The notes beneath the pieces were generated by a model that was not told the origin of the DNA, made no database searches, and saw only the letters and a program-made list of their open reading frames with translations. Below are positions 1-12,349 of a stretch of 35,251 nucleotides of DNA, piece by piece. Both the position numbers and the translations under genes were made by a program. The first letter of the stretch is position 1. Each line of letters begins with the position of its first letter. Origin of the DNA: Condylostoma magnum (lineage: Eukaryota; Ciliophora; Heterotrichea; Heterotrichida; Condylostomatidae); NCBI GenBank assembly GCA_920105805.1, contig CAKKTI010000222.1, positions 1-35,251 on the forward strand, read 5' to 3'.

Positions 1-2
1 AG

Positions 3-746
3 CCAGAAGCCTCACAAAGAGCATCAGCCTTGCTTCCTTGTGTTATCTTTCTTCACTGCCATACTGGCTCCCGCAAGGATGCGAGTCAAATTGTCAGATC
101 ATTCTTAACAAAAAATATAACAGTTCTTTGTTTAGATTTCTCAGGATGTGGGAATTCTCAAGGAGAGTATATAAGCTTTGGTTATCATGAAGCAGATGAT
201 GTAAAAGTGGCTGTTGATTATTTAAGAAGTACCTAGACAGTCTCTTAGATAGGTATTTGGGGACATGGTATGGGAGCAGCAGCTGGTTTGTTTTACTAAA
301 GTAAACATTAAGAAGCGGCAGCTATGTTAATTGACTCTTGTTTTCTCTCTCTTAAAGGGATAATTACTGATACTGTTACCAAAAACGTAGATTCTAGTCA
401 CCATAAGCAATGAAAGACGTGGGTTTCCTCGTCTATTAAAGATAGAATGCTAAATTTGGCTTAATTTGATTAAAATAATGTGCTACCAGCTATATGGATT
501 GAATAAGTAAATTGTCCTATATTTTTTGCACGAGCAATTGGAGATACCTTTATTCCACCTCGATAAACGCTTGAACTGTATCAAAAGTATAATGGAGAGA
601 AGGAAATTGAAAGATTTGAAGGTGATCACTTTAGTTAAAGGCCAATTGAGTTTATTTAAAGAGCTTCGGAGTGGTTTTAAACTATATTCCAAAGGAATTG
701 TAATGAGCCTTAAAATTCAATTGGAGAAATAAATAATGTTAGTTGA
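3..746 (+). CDS. Alpha/beta hydrolase, 5' end outside window, likely inactive
   Basis: The frame is open from the window edge to TGA at 744-746 (about 247 residues); TAG and TAA codons read as Gln and the TGA at 411-413 as Trp. The fold signature is clear: an early HCHTGSRKD oxyanion-type strand, then DFSGCGNSQGEY, a nucleophile-elbow segment GIWGHGMGAA, a late acidic strand GDTFIPP and a histidine segment GDHFSQRP. This order matches the Bem46/ABHD13/ABHD17-like (S33) serine hydrolases. The elbow normally reads G-x-S-x-G, but the codon at 267-269 is GGT (Gly), so the nucleophilic Ser appears to be missing while Asp and His are kept. It may be a pseudoenzyme. An upstream TAA such as the one in the EPQNS stretch could be the true stop. 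Substrate unknown. Confidence 0.8.
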
Positions 747-952
747 GGGTAGTTTAGTTATTTTAGTATAGATTCATTCGTATTGTTTATTGTTAAATGC
801 TTTATGGATTGTTTGAAATGGATATTGATAAATTACATCTTTGTTTGGGAGTGTAGTTGGGTTGTTTCGTAGATTTGTATTGTATACTTAAACTTTTTAT
901 TGAATTGTTATATATTCTATTAAAAGCATTCGGATATATATTTTTATAAAAT

Positions 953-3721
953 ATGGAAAGCAGCTTTTTGGAATTAATTATGGGCTGTATAGTATGCTAC
1001 CAAATCATAGCATAGCTTGCATATATAATAAGACCCTAATTCGATTCAGACTGAGATAATCAATATTTAACTTTAGTGACTATATTGAAGATATATGCAA
1101 GGTTGATAGTATTAAAATGATAGTGTTGTACCTTAGATCGATAAATTGGTGAGGAATATTAATTAGCGTCTTTGCATTATTATATGATTTGTATTACACG
1201 AGTTCATAAAGGTTTGCAATCTCAACCAGTTTTGTATTTTATAGTAAATCTCTAGTTAATAACACAGCAATTATCTAGTACTTTTAGAGGTGCACGTAGT
1301 ATTCTATAATCTATGTATGAAAGAATAATTAAACCTTAAGGCTACTTTTGGTTTATAATTCTATTTAATAGTGAATCATAGCTACTAGTAGAAGGGCTTT
1401 CAGATAAGTTTTAGTAGTTAGTAAAAGGACTAAGTATTTCTTCTCTTCTTATAATGTTCTCTGTCATTTTTATTATTAATCTAGGAAGCTCTGTAAGCGT
1501 TATGATTGATTATAGATAGCATGCTGAATACAGAGTCACAATACTATAATAAACGCTACTTTTAGTAAAATAGTGAATAGAAACAATTAAATGAGTTCTT
1601 GAGAAAAATAACCATTTTGAATTAATTGTTAATGCTCCTATTCAATTGGATGAGTTCTATTCAATTCTGGAAGCTGTTGTTTTCAATTTCTTAGCTGTTT
1701 TGAGTGATAAATTATTCTATATTTAGAAATCCCTCATAAAAATGGAAAACTGCGAGGAATAAGTCAGGTATGCTTTGTTAAATCTTTAAAGAGGATTTAA
1801 CCTGTAGCAAATCATATTTCTTTTAAGAGATTAGGGATATCAAGTAAATGAACAATGTTTAAAAAAGTTACTAAAAGGCTAAATGCTATCAAATTCATAG
1901 ATAGATCAGTTTATTAGAAATATTTAGAATTAAAAACTTGGTAATGTATTAAAATAGATTTGTAGGATTGAATTTTACGTAACTTTAGAATCTTTCATTG
2001 TGATTGATCGTTTTATAAGAGATAGAATCAATGAATTCTCTACAAAACACTTAAAGTACTTAGATAGACTTGTAAAAAATGAATAATTAGCTTAAGAAAT
2101 CTTTTAAAATGTTGATCAATAAGAATTAAAACCCAATCTTATTAAAACTTATGGCTGTATTTCATGGTTAGTTTAATAGAATCTTCCATATATATCTTCA
2201 GAGGAATACTATCAAAGAACAACGGAATGATTAATCTAATCATTTAAAGAAAATAAGTAATAAGCTTTTAATAGATCTTTAGAGTTTTCAAATTTTCTCA
2301 TTTAATAACAAGAATAATAAAGCCATCCCTAACCCTAAATTCTTGATAACTGCATTTAGGAAATATAAAGCAAAATACAATAATTTCAAAGTAGTATTCC
2401 TGGAGAACAAAAGCATGAAAGAGAAGCATATAACTATGCTAATGGTGACAAATATGATGGAGAATGGAAAGATGGTAAAATGCATGGGAGAGGAATATGC
2501 AACTATGTTAATGGTGATAAATATGATGGAGAATGGAAAGATGATAAAATGCATGGGATAGGAGTATATAACTATGCTAGTGGTGCTAAATATGATGGAG
2601 AATGGAAAAATGATGTAAGGCATGGAAGAGGAATATATAATTATGTTAATGGTTCTAATTATGATGGAGAATGAAACGACGATAAAAAGCATGGGAAAGG
2701 AATATATTAGTTTGCTAATGGTGATAAATATGATGGAGAATGGAAAGATAATAAAATGTATGGAAGAGGAGTATGTACCTATGCTAATGGTGATAAATAT
2801 AATGGATAATGGCAAGATAATAAAAGGCATGGGTGAGGAATATATTACTATGCTAATGGTGATAAATATAATGGAGAATGAAAAAATAATAAAAGGCATG
2901 GGAGAGGAGTAATGAAGTATACTAATGGTGATGAATATAAAGGAGTATGGAAAGATGATAAAAGGCATGGGTGAGGGGCATGCAACAATTCTAATGGGGA
3001 TAAATATGATGGATAATGGCAAGATAATTAAAAGCATGGGTGAGGAATATATTGCTATGCTAATGGTAATCAATATAATGGAGAATTGAAAGATAATAAA
3101 AGGAATGGGAAAGGAGTAATGGAATATGCTAGTGGTGATAAATATGATGGAGAATGGAAAGATAATAAAATGCATGGGAGAGGAGTAATGATAGTTGCTA
3201 GTGGATAATGGAGAGGTTATAAAAGGTATAGGAGAGGAGTAATAAAGTATGTTAATGGTGATAAATATGATGGAGAATGGAAAGATAATAAAATGTATGG
3301 GAGAGGAGTATGTAACTATGCTAATGGTGATTAATATAATGGATAATGGCAAGATGATAAAAGGCATGGGAGAGGAGTAATGAAGTATACTAATGGTGAT
3401 GAATATAATGGAGAATGAAAAAATGATAAAAGGCATGGGAGTGGAGTATGTAGCTTTGCTAATGGTGCTAAATATTATGGAGAATGAGAAAATCATAAAA
3501 TGTGAGGGAAAGGAGTATGCAACTATGCTAATGGTGATAAGTATAATGGAGAATGGTAAGATGATAAAAAGCATGGAACAGGAGTATATATTTATAATGA
3601 TGGTGATAAATATGATGGAGAATGGAAAGATGATAAAATTCATGGGAGAGGAGCATATAGCAATTCCAATGGGGATAAATATGATGGACAATGGAGAAAC
3701 GGAGTATTAGTTAGTAATTAG
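953..3721 (+). CDS. MORN-repeat protein with hydrophobic N-terminal region (922 aa)
   Basis: One frame runs from ATG 953 to TAG 3719-3721 with many TAA/TAG (Gln) and TGA (Trp) codons. Residues about 1-495 are not repetitive and include hydrophobic segments near residues 6-27 and 160-185 (SISSLLIMFSVIF...), so the protein may be membrane-associated. Residues about 496-922 are about 19 MORN units of 23 residues with the pattern NGDKYDGEWKDDKxHGxG. MORN repeats bind membranes or phosphoinositides and scaffold cytoskeletal structures; that role is inferred. In the repeats TGA falls where sister units have TGG (for example YDGEWND, YNGEWKN) and TAA where Gln fits (YNGQWQD). I end the gene at TAG because repeats stop there; reading on would run to TGA 3818-3820. 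The antisense frame across the repeat is open but is a shadow. Confidence 0.85.
2438..3721 (+). repeat. Tandem 69-bp repeat encoding about 19 MORN units
   Basis: Units of 69 bp follow each other without spacers, each carrying a variant of AATGGTGATAAATATGATGG. One unit near 3199-3240 is short: it reads ASGQWRGYKRYRRG and lacks five codons, without breaking frame. Some unit types recur in the same order (YGRGV, then YNGQWQD, later VMKYTNGDEY), which suggests block duplication of several units rather than only unit-by-unit growth. Confidence 0.9.
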
Positions 3722-3862
3722 TTTATCTTTTTTAGCCACATTATAATAATTGAGATAAGATATTCTCAGTTATCGCTAAGCATCTTGTTTAATTTTTAAA
3801 GGTATATGGATGAAGCATGAGAATAACCTAACAGCAAGTTTAAATTGACTAACTTGTAGAAA

Positions 3863-4876
3863 ATGGCTAATTCAAAGTTATTCATCATAAGGACACACAA
3901 TATCAATGTGAAATAATTAAAGAGGGAAGTTAATTAAATAATAAGATAATATATCTAATATTTAAAATAATCAGTTAGGCAATAAGTTTGAGATAAATTG
4001 AGTAAATATCATTTATTATCATAAAATTTCTAAAGATAAAATATAGTATTTCTGAAATAAGCTGAAAAAGTAAATTTTGGAGTAATTAAGACAGAAAGTA
4101 AGGTAAAATATATAGAAAACTGTAATCCCAGGGGTCATATGATTGCACTATAAAACATAAAAGATTCATACTAAAGCAAACTAGATAAAGTCATGGTAGT
4201 GTGGTATTATCAATATTTATTTCAAGTTATAATTAATGCATGTCTTATGATTGTACTATTAAGCTATGAGATTTGCAAGATCGTTTCGAAATGGATTGAT
4301 AGGAAGACATGATGGATGCTAAATTGCTATTTAAAAGTATAATTAATTTATCATAAGTGCATATTACGATATTTCTGTCATTCTAAAGTAGATTCATAAG
4401 CATATTATAGTATTTTAGAGGTTTTATTGTTTATGTAAGCTTACATATTTAAAGCTTGATTAAGAAGGTGACTAATGTAGAAAGCTTTGGGTAATGGTAT
4501 GAAAATCGAAGTTTTATCATAATTTAGCTATTTATATTTTTCATCAGGCTTATTTGAAAGGTAGAGTTGATAAGCTTCAGTAGCATTTCTACTATTATAT
4601 AGAAATAAAATCATTTATAAAAAACGCTAAAAAGTGAGACATTAAATAATATAAAATTATTTGCGGATTTATTCACTATTGAATTATGAATACTATTCTA
4701 TAAACTACCATTCACTCAAGATAGCAAAATAATCTATTGATTAAGTTTTATTCCTAAAGGCTAATTTGTATAACTAAAGCAATATAAAGGCTATGAGAAT
4801 TTTAGATTGACATTACTCATTAATATCATACATAAAGTAATGTATAAATGATTATATTATAATAGATTTATGTTGA
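3863..4876 (+). CDS. Hypothetical helical protein, possible IQ/Sfi1-like repeats
   Basis: I do not recognise this protein. An open frame begins at ATG 3863 (MANSKLFIIRTHN) and I end it at TGA 4874-4876, 45 bp before the end of the convergent transporter gene; TGA 4961-4963 in the same frame would make the two genes overlap. The product would be about 337 residues, rich in Lys, Gln, Ile, Leu and Tyr with almost no Pro. Segments such as YIFKAWLRRWLMQKALG and IIQNYLRIYSLLNYEYY have aromatic and basic spacing reminiscent of IQ or Sfi1 helices, but I cannot confirm calmodulin or centrin binding. It shares the frame of the preceding MORN gene, so a single longer gene is possible. Confidence is limited because open frames are common under this code. 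Confidence 0.4.
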
Positions 4877-4921
4877 ATTAAACAAATAAAGTAAATTCTA
4901 ATAAGACGTGTAATTAATAAC

Positions 4922-6172
4922 TCAGAAACCCTACTCTATGCTTTATTCATCATTAATACTTGAAGTTAGAATGCTTAATTACGAAATACTTTTTCCACAT
5001 GTCAACTTTCTGCGAAGTAAGAAGGTGGATAGTGTTCCTAATATCCAACAAATTAAAAAGATAATATACTAATATTAATCGCTTACTAGAAATATTAAAA
5101 TCACTTAACCGATTTAGATTAATCCTCTATACAAGTTCACTCTAGAAAAATTGTAAAAATGGTCTCCATTTAAATCCAATATCATTGAGTCAACCATCAT
5201 TGTATCTAATTAAATATAAAAGCCAGAAATAATTATTGCAATGATAGCCATTATATTTTCTATATATAGCTTACTAGTTTATTACTCTTCAGTGAAAAAA
5301 CATACAAAGTATATAATAAAAATGATGACATTTAAGCCTATATTAAAAGATACTAAATTTCTCTATCTTCTTCTTTTGTATAGAGGAATAAATAGCATAA
5401 TAGCTAAAGAAACCATTGATCAAAATAGTATGTCATAAATTGCAATATATAAGTCATTGTCCACAAAATTATAGAAAAAGCTTTTATATACTCTAAATAA
5501 GAAAGAGATCTAAAAGTCGAATATAATCTAATCTTTTATAGTATATTTTATTTGAAACTGAGTGTACTATTCAGCTACTAAATCACTTCCTACATATATA
5601 TTCTAAATAGACTTAATTCTATATATTGGTATCCATATAAAAGGAAGCAGTATAATCATTATAATACTAAATTCTAAATGAGTTACTCTTTTTGGTCCAA
5701 ATATATAACTTAGTCAATAAATTGAGATAGAAATTAACATCGGAACTTTTAATGATGTTTGGAGAATGACAATGCACATTTTCCTAAATTTTCTTTAGAG
5801 ATAATAGCCAAAATATACAAAGGTCATTACGAGTAAAGATGTACATGATTAGGTTGTTATAAAGGAGGAAAGAAAAGTTAAAATAGGAATCAAGCTTTCT
5901 TAGCCCTTTCCTGATAACACTAGTATTGGATCAACTACCTAAGAAAAAGTCAATACCCCTATTATAATCATTGGTAATTTCTCTTTAAATTGTCTTATAA
6001 GATAAGGAATTACTAATGTTCCCGATATTATTCCTAGTTGCTATACTGATTCATTTATTAATGTAAATACTTTTTCGTCTATAGGAGCTTTTATAGATAT
6101 CATCAGTAGATAGATTGCAAACTAAATGAAAGTAAACATTACTAGTAAAGTTAGAATGCATCTAGTATTCAT
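4922..6172 (-). CDS. Multi-pass membrane transporter, MFS-like (416 aa)
   Basis: Starts at ATG 6172-6170 (MNTRCILTLLVMFTFIQF) and reaches TGA at 4924-4922, with TAG/TAA as Gln and two TGA codons as Trp. About ten to twelve hydrophobic segments are visible, for example LPMIIIGVLTFSQVV, LEFSIIMIILLPFIWIP, FNIGLNVIIFIIYFVCFF and a final YIIFLICWILGTLSTFLL followed by basic RRK. Length and segment count fit a major-facilitator-type carrier, but I see no diagnostic motif, so the substrate is unknown. It lies in the same orientation as the OSCA gene upstream (189 bp gap) and is convergent with the plus-strand hypothetical. A TAG three codons before the TGA could be the real stop. Confidence 0.65.
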
Positions 6173-6361
6173 TTTTCAGTCTTATACCATTTAACAAATA
6201 TTAAATACAATATTATTAAGTCAATTTAATGTAATAACTCATTAGTGAAACTTATTCAGCATTAATCTGCCTATAGTAATTAAGGATATTATAAGTATTC
6301 GTCAAGGTTTGGCCAGTTATAAACTGCATGTTATATCTTTCATAAGCATTAAATGCATATA

Positions 6362-8452
6362 TTAAAATAACAAGAGTAATCTCAGTATACTTAAAACTAC
6401 AAATACTAAACTAAATCAACTAAGCCCAGCAACTATCTGATTAAAATCTTCTCTTTTAACAATCGGATGTCTGAAATCTTCCTAACTATAAGAACTTTTA
6501 TTCATTGAGCCATAATTTGAAGTCTAATCAATCAGTAAAAGTTTTCTTGCTTTCTTAATAATATTTTACATTGAAAAGCTAAAAACTACAGTAATAATAG
6601 TTAATATAATAGACAATGCCATGGATATCATAAAAATAGTCTCCTCTCCATAAATCATTGTAATAAAGCAAGAAAACAATTAAAAAACAGCAATAATAGT
6701 GAATATTCCAGTCACTACACTTTAGTTCACCTTTTAGCCCGATATCTTTTCCTCTGTATAAGTTCCAAAGACTAATTTATGCTTCATTGAGTAGATTCTT
6801 CCAATCATATAAAGCATCCCAAAAATAGATATAAGAGGTAAATAAATACACGTGCAAAGTACAATACAAAAGATAGTTAAAGTAATTGCATACTCTCTCC
6901 CAAACCTAAATCTAGGAACTTCATAGGCCAATTATCTTTAAGCTTCATTTGTAGCCTCCATAAGTTTAACTCTTACTTAAAAGAACTAGCCAAAAGCTAT
7001 GATTTTAAATATGTTTTTGATGAAAATAGCTTAGATGATATAGAACATAAAAGCTTCTGATGAGTTTGATATTCCCTCTCCAATTATATTATACCAAGAA
7101 TCATGATTATTTTATACTAGTTATTCTATGATACTGAAGGCCTAGCCGCCCAGTAAAGGTACAAAGAATATGTATACTAGATTAAAAGCAAAATTAAGTT
7201 TAAATTCTAGTACAGCTTCTGATATTACCGAGGTGTGTCGGCTTCATCGTAAAATCAATTTAACTGTTTCAGGTACTAGTACATTTTAGTATAACTGAAG
7301 TAAACTACTCTGCAATATCGATACTATCAAAATTGACAGGAATCTTGAAGGCTCAAAGAATTAGTATATCAGATATCCAATTAGTTTTAAAGACCAAGGA
7401 GTAAGTAAGAAGAAAAAGATTGCAATGAACCCTAAATATAGAGCAAATCTTATAAGAATAGTTGTAGACCTTCTTTTGCTTAAATTTTCTCATTTTATTC
7501 TGGAAGGGTGCTCAGCTGTTAGTACTGCGGTGTCTTAAATTCATAGTAATTTGTTCAGCTGGAGCTTTTAAACCTCACTGTAATTTTCAAATATTACTAT
7601 AGCGTATTTAGATGTCTTATTGAAATTTTCCTGCAGTTGTTATTTATATTTATCATAAGTTTCTTCATATCTATTAAGTCAATAGTCAAATTAACTAATG
7701 AACTATCCTTTGCTCTTTCTGTATATTTACTGCCCGGATAATTCAGTCAAATTTTTAAAGTAGTTCATTTTACGTTGGCATCTGTCTAGTTAAATACTGT
7801 ATTTATATGCTTATTGGTATTCAGGGATAATGAATATTATTATAGGATTTAGATTAAATTCTTGTAACTTTTTGCTAATTTTTACTCTCACATTATTCTC
7901 GTCTTGTTGATCATAATTTCCGTATAACATAACTCCGTACTTTTCAATTAAATCATGTTCTGATAAAAACTCACTTGACCATAATTACATAAAGCGATAG
8001 GTCAAAATATACAAAAAAATACTAATAATTAAAATTGCTCCTAAAGGGAAAAGTAGTAAAATAGTTTTCTTTTCTATGTGAAATATTGTTATATTTTATA
8101 AGCTGTATTATGTTTTCGAATCTCCAAAAGTGTATATTACTATCAGTCCACTAGAAACTACTGATAAGACTATTAGCAGTTTAAGCAGCATGTAGTGAAA
8201 CTTTAAGAATATGCCTGCTCTTGATCCGACATTGTATTTTACATAATTACTATCAATATTATGCAGCTATTTAACCATTTGTGATCAATTGTATTCTGAT
8301 TCTTTTAAATAAGGGAAATTTCCTTTTTCTAAATCAATGTCTGCTGGTGGAACCTTATAAAATCTGTATTTTCAATAGAAGTACATAAGAACAATACTGT
8401 AGATAGAGTAGATTCCTAGATCAGCTAAGATAGTAATATAGTAATTTGCCAT
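6362..8452 (-). CDS. OSCA/CSC1/TMEM63-family membrane channel (about 696 aa)
   Basis: Starts at ATG 8452-8450. An N-terminal membrane helix and two more helices (residues about 95-185) precede a long charged cytosolic loop (about 190-390), then the RSN1/DUF221-like membrane core. The most diagnostic stretch is FRFGREYAITLTIFCIVL followed by YLPLISIFGMLYMIGRI and a HKL segment, matching the conserved pore-side region of OSCA/TMEM63 proteins. The family forms mechanically or osmotically gated cation channels; that function is inferred from family. Several Trp codons are TGA. The 3' end is uncertain: TAA at 6364-6362 is used here, TGA at 6304-6302 is the next choice, and a short intron near 6380-6400 would give a different tail. 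Confidence 0.85.
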
Positions 8453-9117
8453 TTTATAAAGAATACAAGAAATATATAAACGGCATAAGGATAGAAGCAT
8501 ATATAAAAGATTATGGTCAGATGGAGGAATTATATTTTGATTGAACTATACGTACTTAAAGGTTTCAGGAAAAGGTGTATTGTAATATTGATTTCACTAT
8601 GTGTGAATTAAATACTATATACATGGAAAGCAATTTAGCTTCTAAGAGGTTATTTAGAGAATTTATTTGTTAGCTATAGAATGTTGATTATAGAACAAAA
8701 CTGGTAATTTCTGCTTTATACTAAATTCTTAAGAGGGTAATGATTCTATTATGATAAACTGAAGGAAATTGAATCATAATGAAATACCAAGTTTTGCAAA
8801 AACGTATAGTGAATAAAGCTTCTTTTGTCCCATAAATACTAAAAGTGCTATTATACAATAATCAAAACATTTTGTATAGCACTTTATTAAAAAAATAGTA
8901 TATCAAACCTCTATAATTACCTAAATTAGTATAAATCTAATATAATTCTCTTATTGGTGATTTCAAGCTTAGAATTAACATAATCTTGATTCTATACTCA
9001 ATTGTGCAAGTCATCTACACAAAATAATTACAAGTAATTAGAAATAGCACTCTCCAAAATAAGCTATTTAATTGAACTACTCAACAGCACAATTTTCCCA
9101 TTAACCTACTAATAAAA
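8453..9117. other. Divergent intergenic region, 665 bp, no gene seen
   Basis: This lies between the starts of the minus-strand OSCA gene and the plus-strand Cys-rich gene, so both promoters should be here. It is very AT-rich. I see no convincing ORF on either strand; the one structured element is the hairpin at 8842-8885. Confidence 0.5.
8842..8885. other. Imperfect inverted repeat (14-bp stem)
   Basis: AAAGTGCTA (8842-8850) and TACAA (8854-8858), separated by a 3-nt bulge, pair with TTGTA and TAGCACTTT (8872-8885) around a 13-nt loop. It sits in the divergent promoter region. It could be an operator-like or RNA hairpin, or chance in AT-rich sequence. Confidence 0.45.
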
Positions 9118-10122
9118 ATGATTCTTTTATCCATTTTAACTATTTAAGCTTACAACTAAGTAATTTTCTACCATCCTATCAACTAAAACTAAAAGTGCCA
9201 GACCTATCAATGCTCTAAACGCTACACATATAACCACTGTATTTTAAATGAAGATAATAATAACTATTTGGAACCCTGTGAAGATGGATTATAATGCCCA
9301 ATCCCATCCTATAATTCCAATTCAACCTGCTAACAACCTCCTCTTCCTAATAAAAACCATACTTAATACCCAGGATAATCTTGTGAAACTTTCAGCGACT
9401 GTATTTCTGATAACTGTGAAAACTAAAAATGCATAGGAAAACAATGACTTGAGCAATGTGATTCTACCTCTGAATGCGATGTTGGCTTACACTGCAGTTT
9501 CCAGAAATGCTGGCCGTTACTAGAAGAGGGAACAGAAGGTTGTTTCAGTAATTACGACTGTAGTAATAATTTAATGTGTGATTATTTCAGTGGAAACCAA
9601 TACAGAATCTGTGTTCCGCCAATGAGCTTGAAAAAGGATCTAAGAGTTGCAGATTGCTTCGACTATACATCAAAAATGTGCGAGTCCTTAACTTGTATGG
9701 CACCTGGCGGAGAAGGCGTTGGATTTTGCATTGATCCCATTGTTTCTAATATAAATTTTGTCAATCATTGCAAAAGTAATAAGGATTGTATGGGACATGC
9801 TGACAGTTTTACATTTGATGGGAAATGTGAATGTGGGTTGAATGCAAAGGCTTAGAAGTTTTGTAATCCTTTTGTGGGAGATAAGATTGGAGTAAAATTA
9901 AAGGATTTATTGGAAGAGTGGTATGAAAGTGATGATATACATAAATGTCATAGTTATGCTAGAGAAAGTTAAGAGTGTATGGAGACTTGGGAGAAATATC
10001 AAGAGTTTTATACAGCTTATTATGAGTATCATAATTATGCTAAAATATAGGACAATGATTCTTGTGTGAAAGAAATTTATACGAAAGATTATTGGCTTCA
10101 TAGTCCATAGTTTAATAAGTGA
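9118..10122 (+). CDS. Secreted cysteine-rich protein (334 aa)
   Basis: ATG 9118 opens a short signal peptide (MILLSILTIQAYNQ) and the frame ends at TGA 10120-10122. About 30 cysteines occur in spaced pairs such as CETFSDCISDNCENQKC and CDSTSECDVGLHC, the layout of extracellular disulphide-rich domains related to Dickkopf/colipase or granulin-like modules and of many ciliate surface proteins. The last quarter loses cysteines and becomes acidic and aromatic (EWYESDD, YTAYYEYHNYAK). There is no obvious membrane anchor, so it is probably secreted. Gln codons include TAA and TAG, and one TGA reads as Trp (GKQWLEQC). A TAG four codons before the TGA could be the true stop. Role unknown. Confidence 0.8.
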
Positions 10123-10316
10123 TTGTTTTAGAAAGTTAATAGTCTATTTAAATGATTATCTGTGTTATTGTATACTGGATTTATATAAGGAAGATAGTCT
10201 TAATTGATTAAAGTTGTTAGTTTAATAGGAGCATGATATTTCCTTATCAATAATTACATATTCTTTCTATATTGATAATTATAAGTAACTATCTTATCCA
10301 AATTTGTTAAAATAAT

Positions 10317-11843
10317 ATGAAATCCAAACTTAACGACAATTTAAAGAACAATACAGACTGCTCCATAAGACAAAAATTAATAGAGAGAGCATTTAAACGT
10401 GCGAATAATAATTCAAATAAAAGCTAGAAAGAATTTTTTAACTGTTTTCCTTATTATAAAAGTAACGATAGTCGTTTTGAACATGCTATTGATTCACCAA
10501 CTTATCATGAGCTATCAATTGCTGTAGAAGATACTACAAAAGTAAGATAAAGACCAACTAGTGTACCGTCCATCCGATGCTCCTCTGCAAGCATGATGCG
10601 AAAAGGAAGAAAAACAAAACATAGTAAAAAACCTCGAAAATTTCAAAGTATCAAAGCCTTTTTTACTACTCTTGATAATTTTTTAATACGAAGAGAAACC
10701 TTAACTGATGCTATAATTACTTAATTACCTACTGTAGTAGATTTGGCTGTATCGTAAATCAATTCAAATTAAAGAGTGAGTATATTGTAAAAACTAATAC
10801 AAGAAACCTTAAGATTATTAATTACTCAAGTAGGAAGCAATCAGAGGAAAGTCAGCCTTACATAACGGAATAGTATTAGAGCTATAAGGTAAATGCTTGA
10901 GACTACAAATAAGGATAAAATTGAATCGATTTATAACCACCTAATGAAGTAGTAGAAAGCTTCTGATTTATAAAGTCAATTCTTAAAGATTATACGTAAG
11001 ATTACTGTACGATGCATAAATTAATTAAGCAAAATATCATAATCTAATAAAGCTGGAAATATTATACAATAGATTCTAATCTACATGATAAAAGACGCAG
11101 ATTGCTATACAGCCAGACAAATTCCTACGAATTTGAATAAATAAACAATTAATTAATTCTATAGGAGCAATGGAAACTTGTTAAAAATGCTGAAATTATT
11201 CATTAATATAGTTAATAACAATCAGTTTAATAAGACTAATTATACTAAGGCAAAACAGCTATAAAAGTAACTAGAAAAGTACAGAGTTTAAATATGCAAA
11301 AGCTAAGTATTATCTAAATTCAATCAATTAATAGAAGTTAGTCTAGAATACTTTAATCAAATTTAGAAATAGTAAAGAAGATCTTCAAGAAGTCACAGTA
11401 GGTCGCGCTACAATAAAGTTATGAGTAACATTATAGTAAGGCCTTAAAGTGTTGATTTATAGTTTAATACTCCTAATTGCATGCGAAGAATTTAATTAGA
11501 TACGATTTCACAGAGAAATAGTAATTAAAAGCCTATTTAATATAGAATACAATCTTAATGCAAACTATCTGATAGTATATTGTCAAATGAACTAGATAAA
11601 TAAAGTGTAGTGGATACTATGAATACTGATAGAGTTATTTGTGAAAGCGAGTTGGATAGTAGTGTTTAGGTAGAGTAAACTTTTTATGCTTCTGTATCAA
11701 AACCGATAATCCCAGTTACTGTATTTGGTGTAAAACAACAAGTATATGGCAGCACAAGAGAATAACTTATTTAAAGCGCCATGAAGTATTATAATGATTA
11801 GTTATAAAATCCGAATTTAGAGGATAAACAGAAATATTATTGA
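10317..11843 (+). CDS. Hypothetical Gln/Ser-rich protein (508 aa)
   Basis: The frame from ATG 10317 to TGA 11841-11843 is 509 codons without any internal TGA, which is far longer than expected by chance in DNA of this composition and is the main evidence for a gene. I do not recognise a domain. The product is basic, with KSRKKT-type patches (RKGRKTKHSKKPRK near residue 100), helical Lys/Gln/Leu-rich stretches in the middle, a Ser-Arg patch (RRSSRSHSRSRY) near residue 365 and a more acidic tail with VESE/VEQ stretches. No signal peptide or membrane segment. This could be a cytoskeletal or nuclear protein, but nothing visible decides it. Neighbours on both sides are secreted-type genes on the same strand. 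Confidence 0.6.
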
Positions 11844-12064
11844 GTATATATTAGGTAATAGCTTATTTCACTATATAACAGTTAAATATTGTGATAACTT
11901 TAGTCTTTTATAATTTAAGTTATTCAAACATAACCAAAAAGTAATTTTCATCTAATGCGGTAAAATATGCCTTCAATTGCTATGAATATGTCTAATTTCA
12001 TATACAACAATATACTGATTATTATATAGGATAGTAACAAAATATATATATACCACAGTGCTTA

Positions 12065-12334
12065 ATGTTAGTAGCATTGATCTTGATACTAACTATACTC
12101 CAGCCTATTGTATCATGGACATCTGATGCGGTTATTGTAGAAATTAGAGTGCCAAGGGGAGAACATATTTTTATGGTAAATTAGGGGCCAAAATAGAAAG
12201 TTGAAAAGGAGAATAAAAAATTGTTTTAACTTAAGGTTAGAAGTATTATAAATATACATAACTAGTTGAAGGAATAAAAATTAACTGTGTTTAATTAATT
12301 CTAGAGAGTTCTATGGTATATAAAGGTAATATGA
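12065..12334 (+). CDS. Small secreted or membrane-anchored protein (89 aa)
   Basis: ATG 12065 begins a strong signal peptide or signal anchor (MLVALILILTILQPIVSW), followed by a beta-rich segment VIVEIRVPRGEHIFMVNQ and a Lys/Gln-rich C-terminal half ending at TGA 12332-12334. The stop lies 15 bp from the end of the convergent RING-like gene, the same tight convergent spacing seen at 18.3 and 19.6 kb, which supports this stop rather than reading TGA as Trp. I do not recognise the family. The small size makes it a moderate call. Confidence 0.45.
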
Positions 12335-12349
12335 ATTAAAGATAGTTAA

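Noticed and set aside
2328-2340. CCCTAACCCTAA resembling a telomere repeat
   Set aside because: Only two units, in the middle of a coding frame where it reads Pro-Gln-Pro-Gln; coincidence.
2288-3691. 467-codon minus-strand open frame
   Set aside because: It is the antisense shadow of the tandem MORN repeat; the product is a periodic Ile/Phe/Ser string with no sense as a protein.
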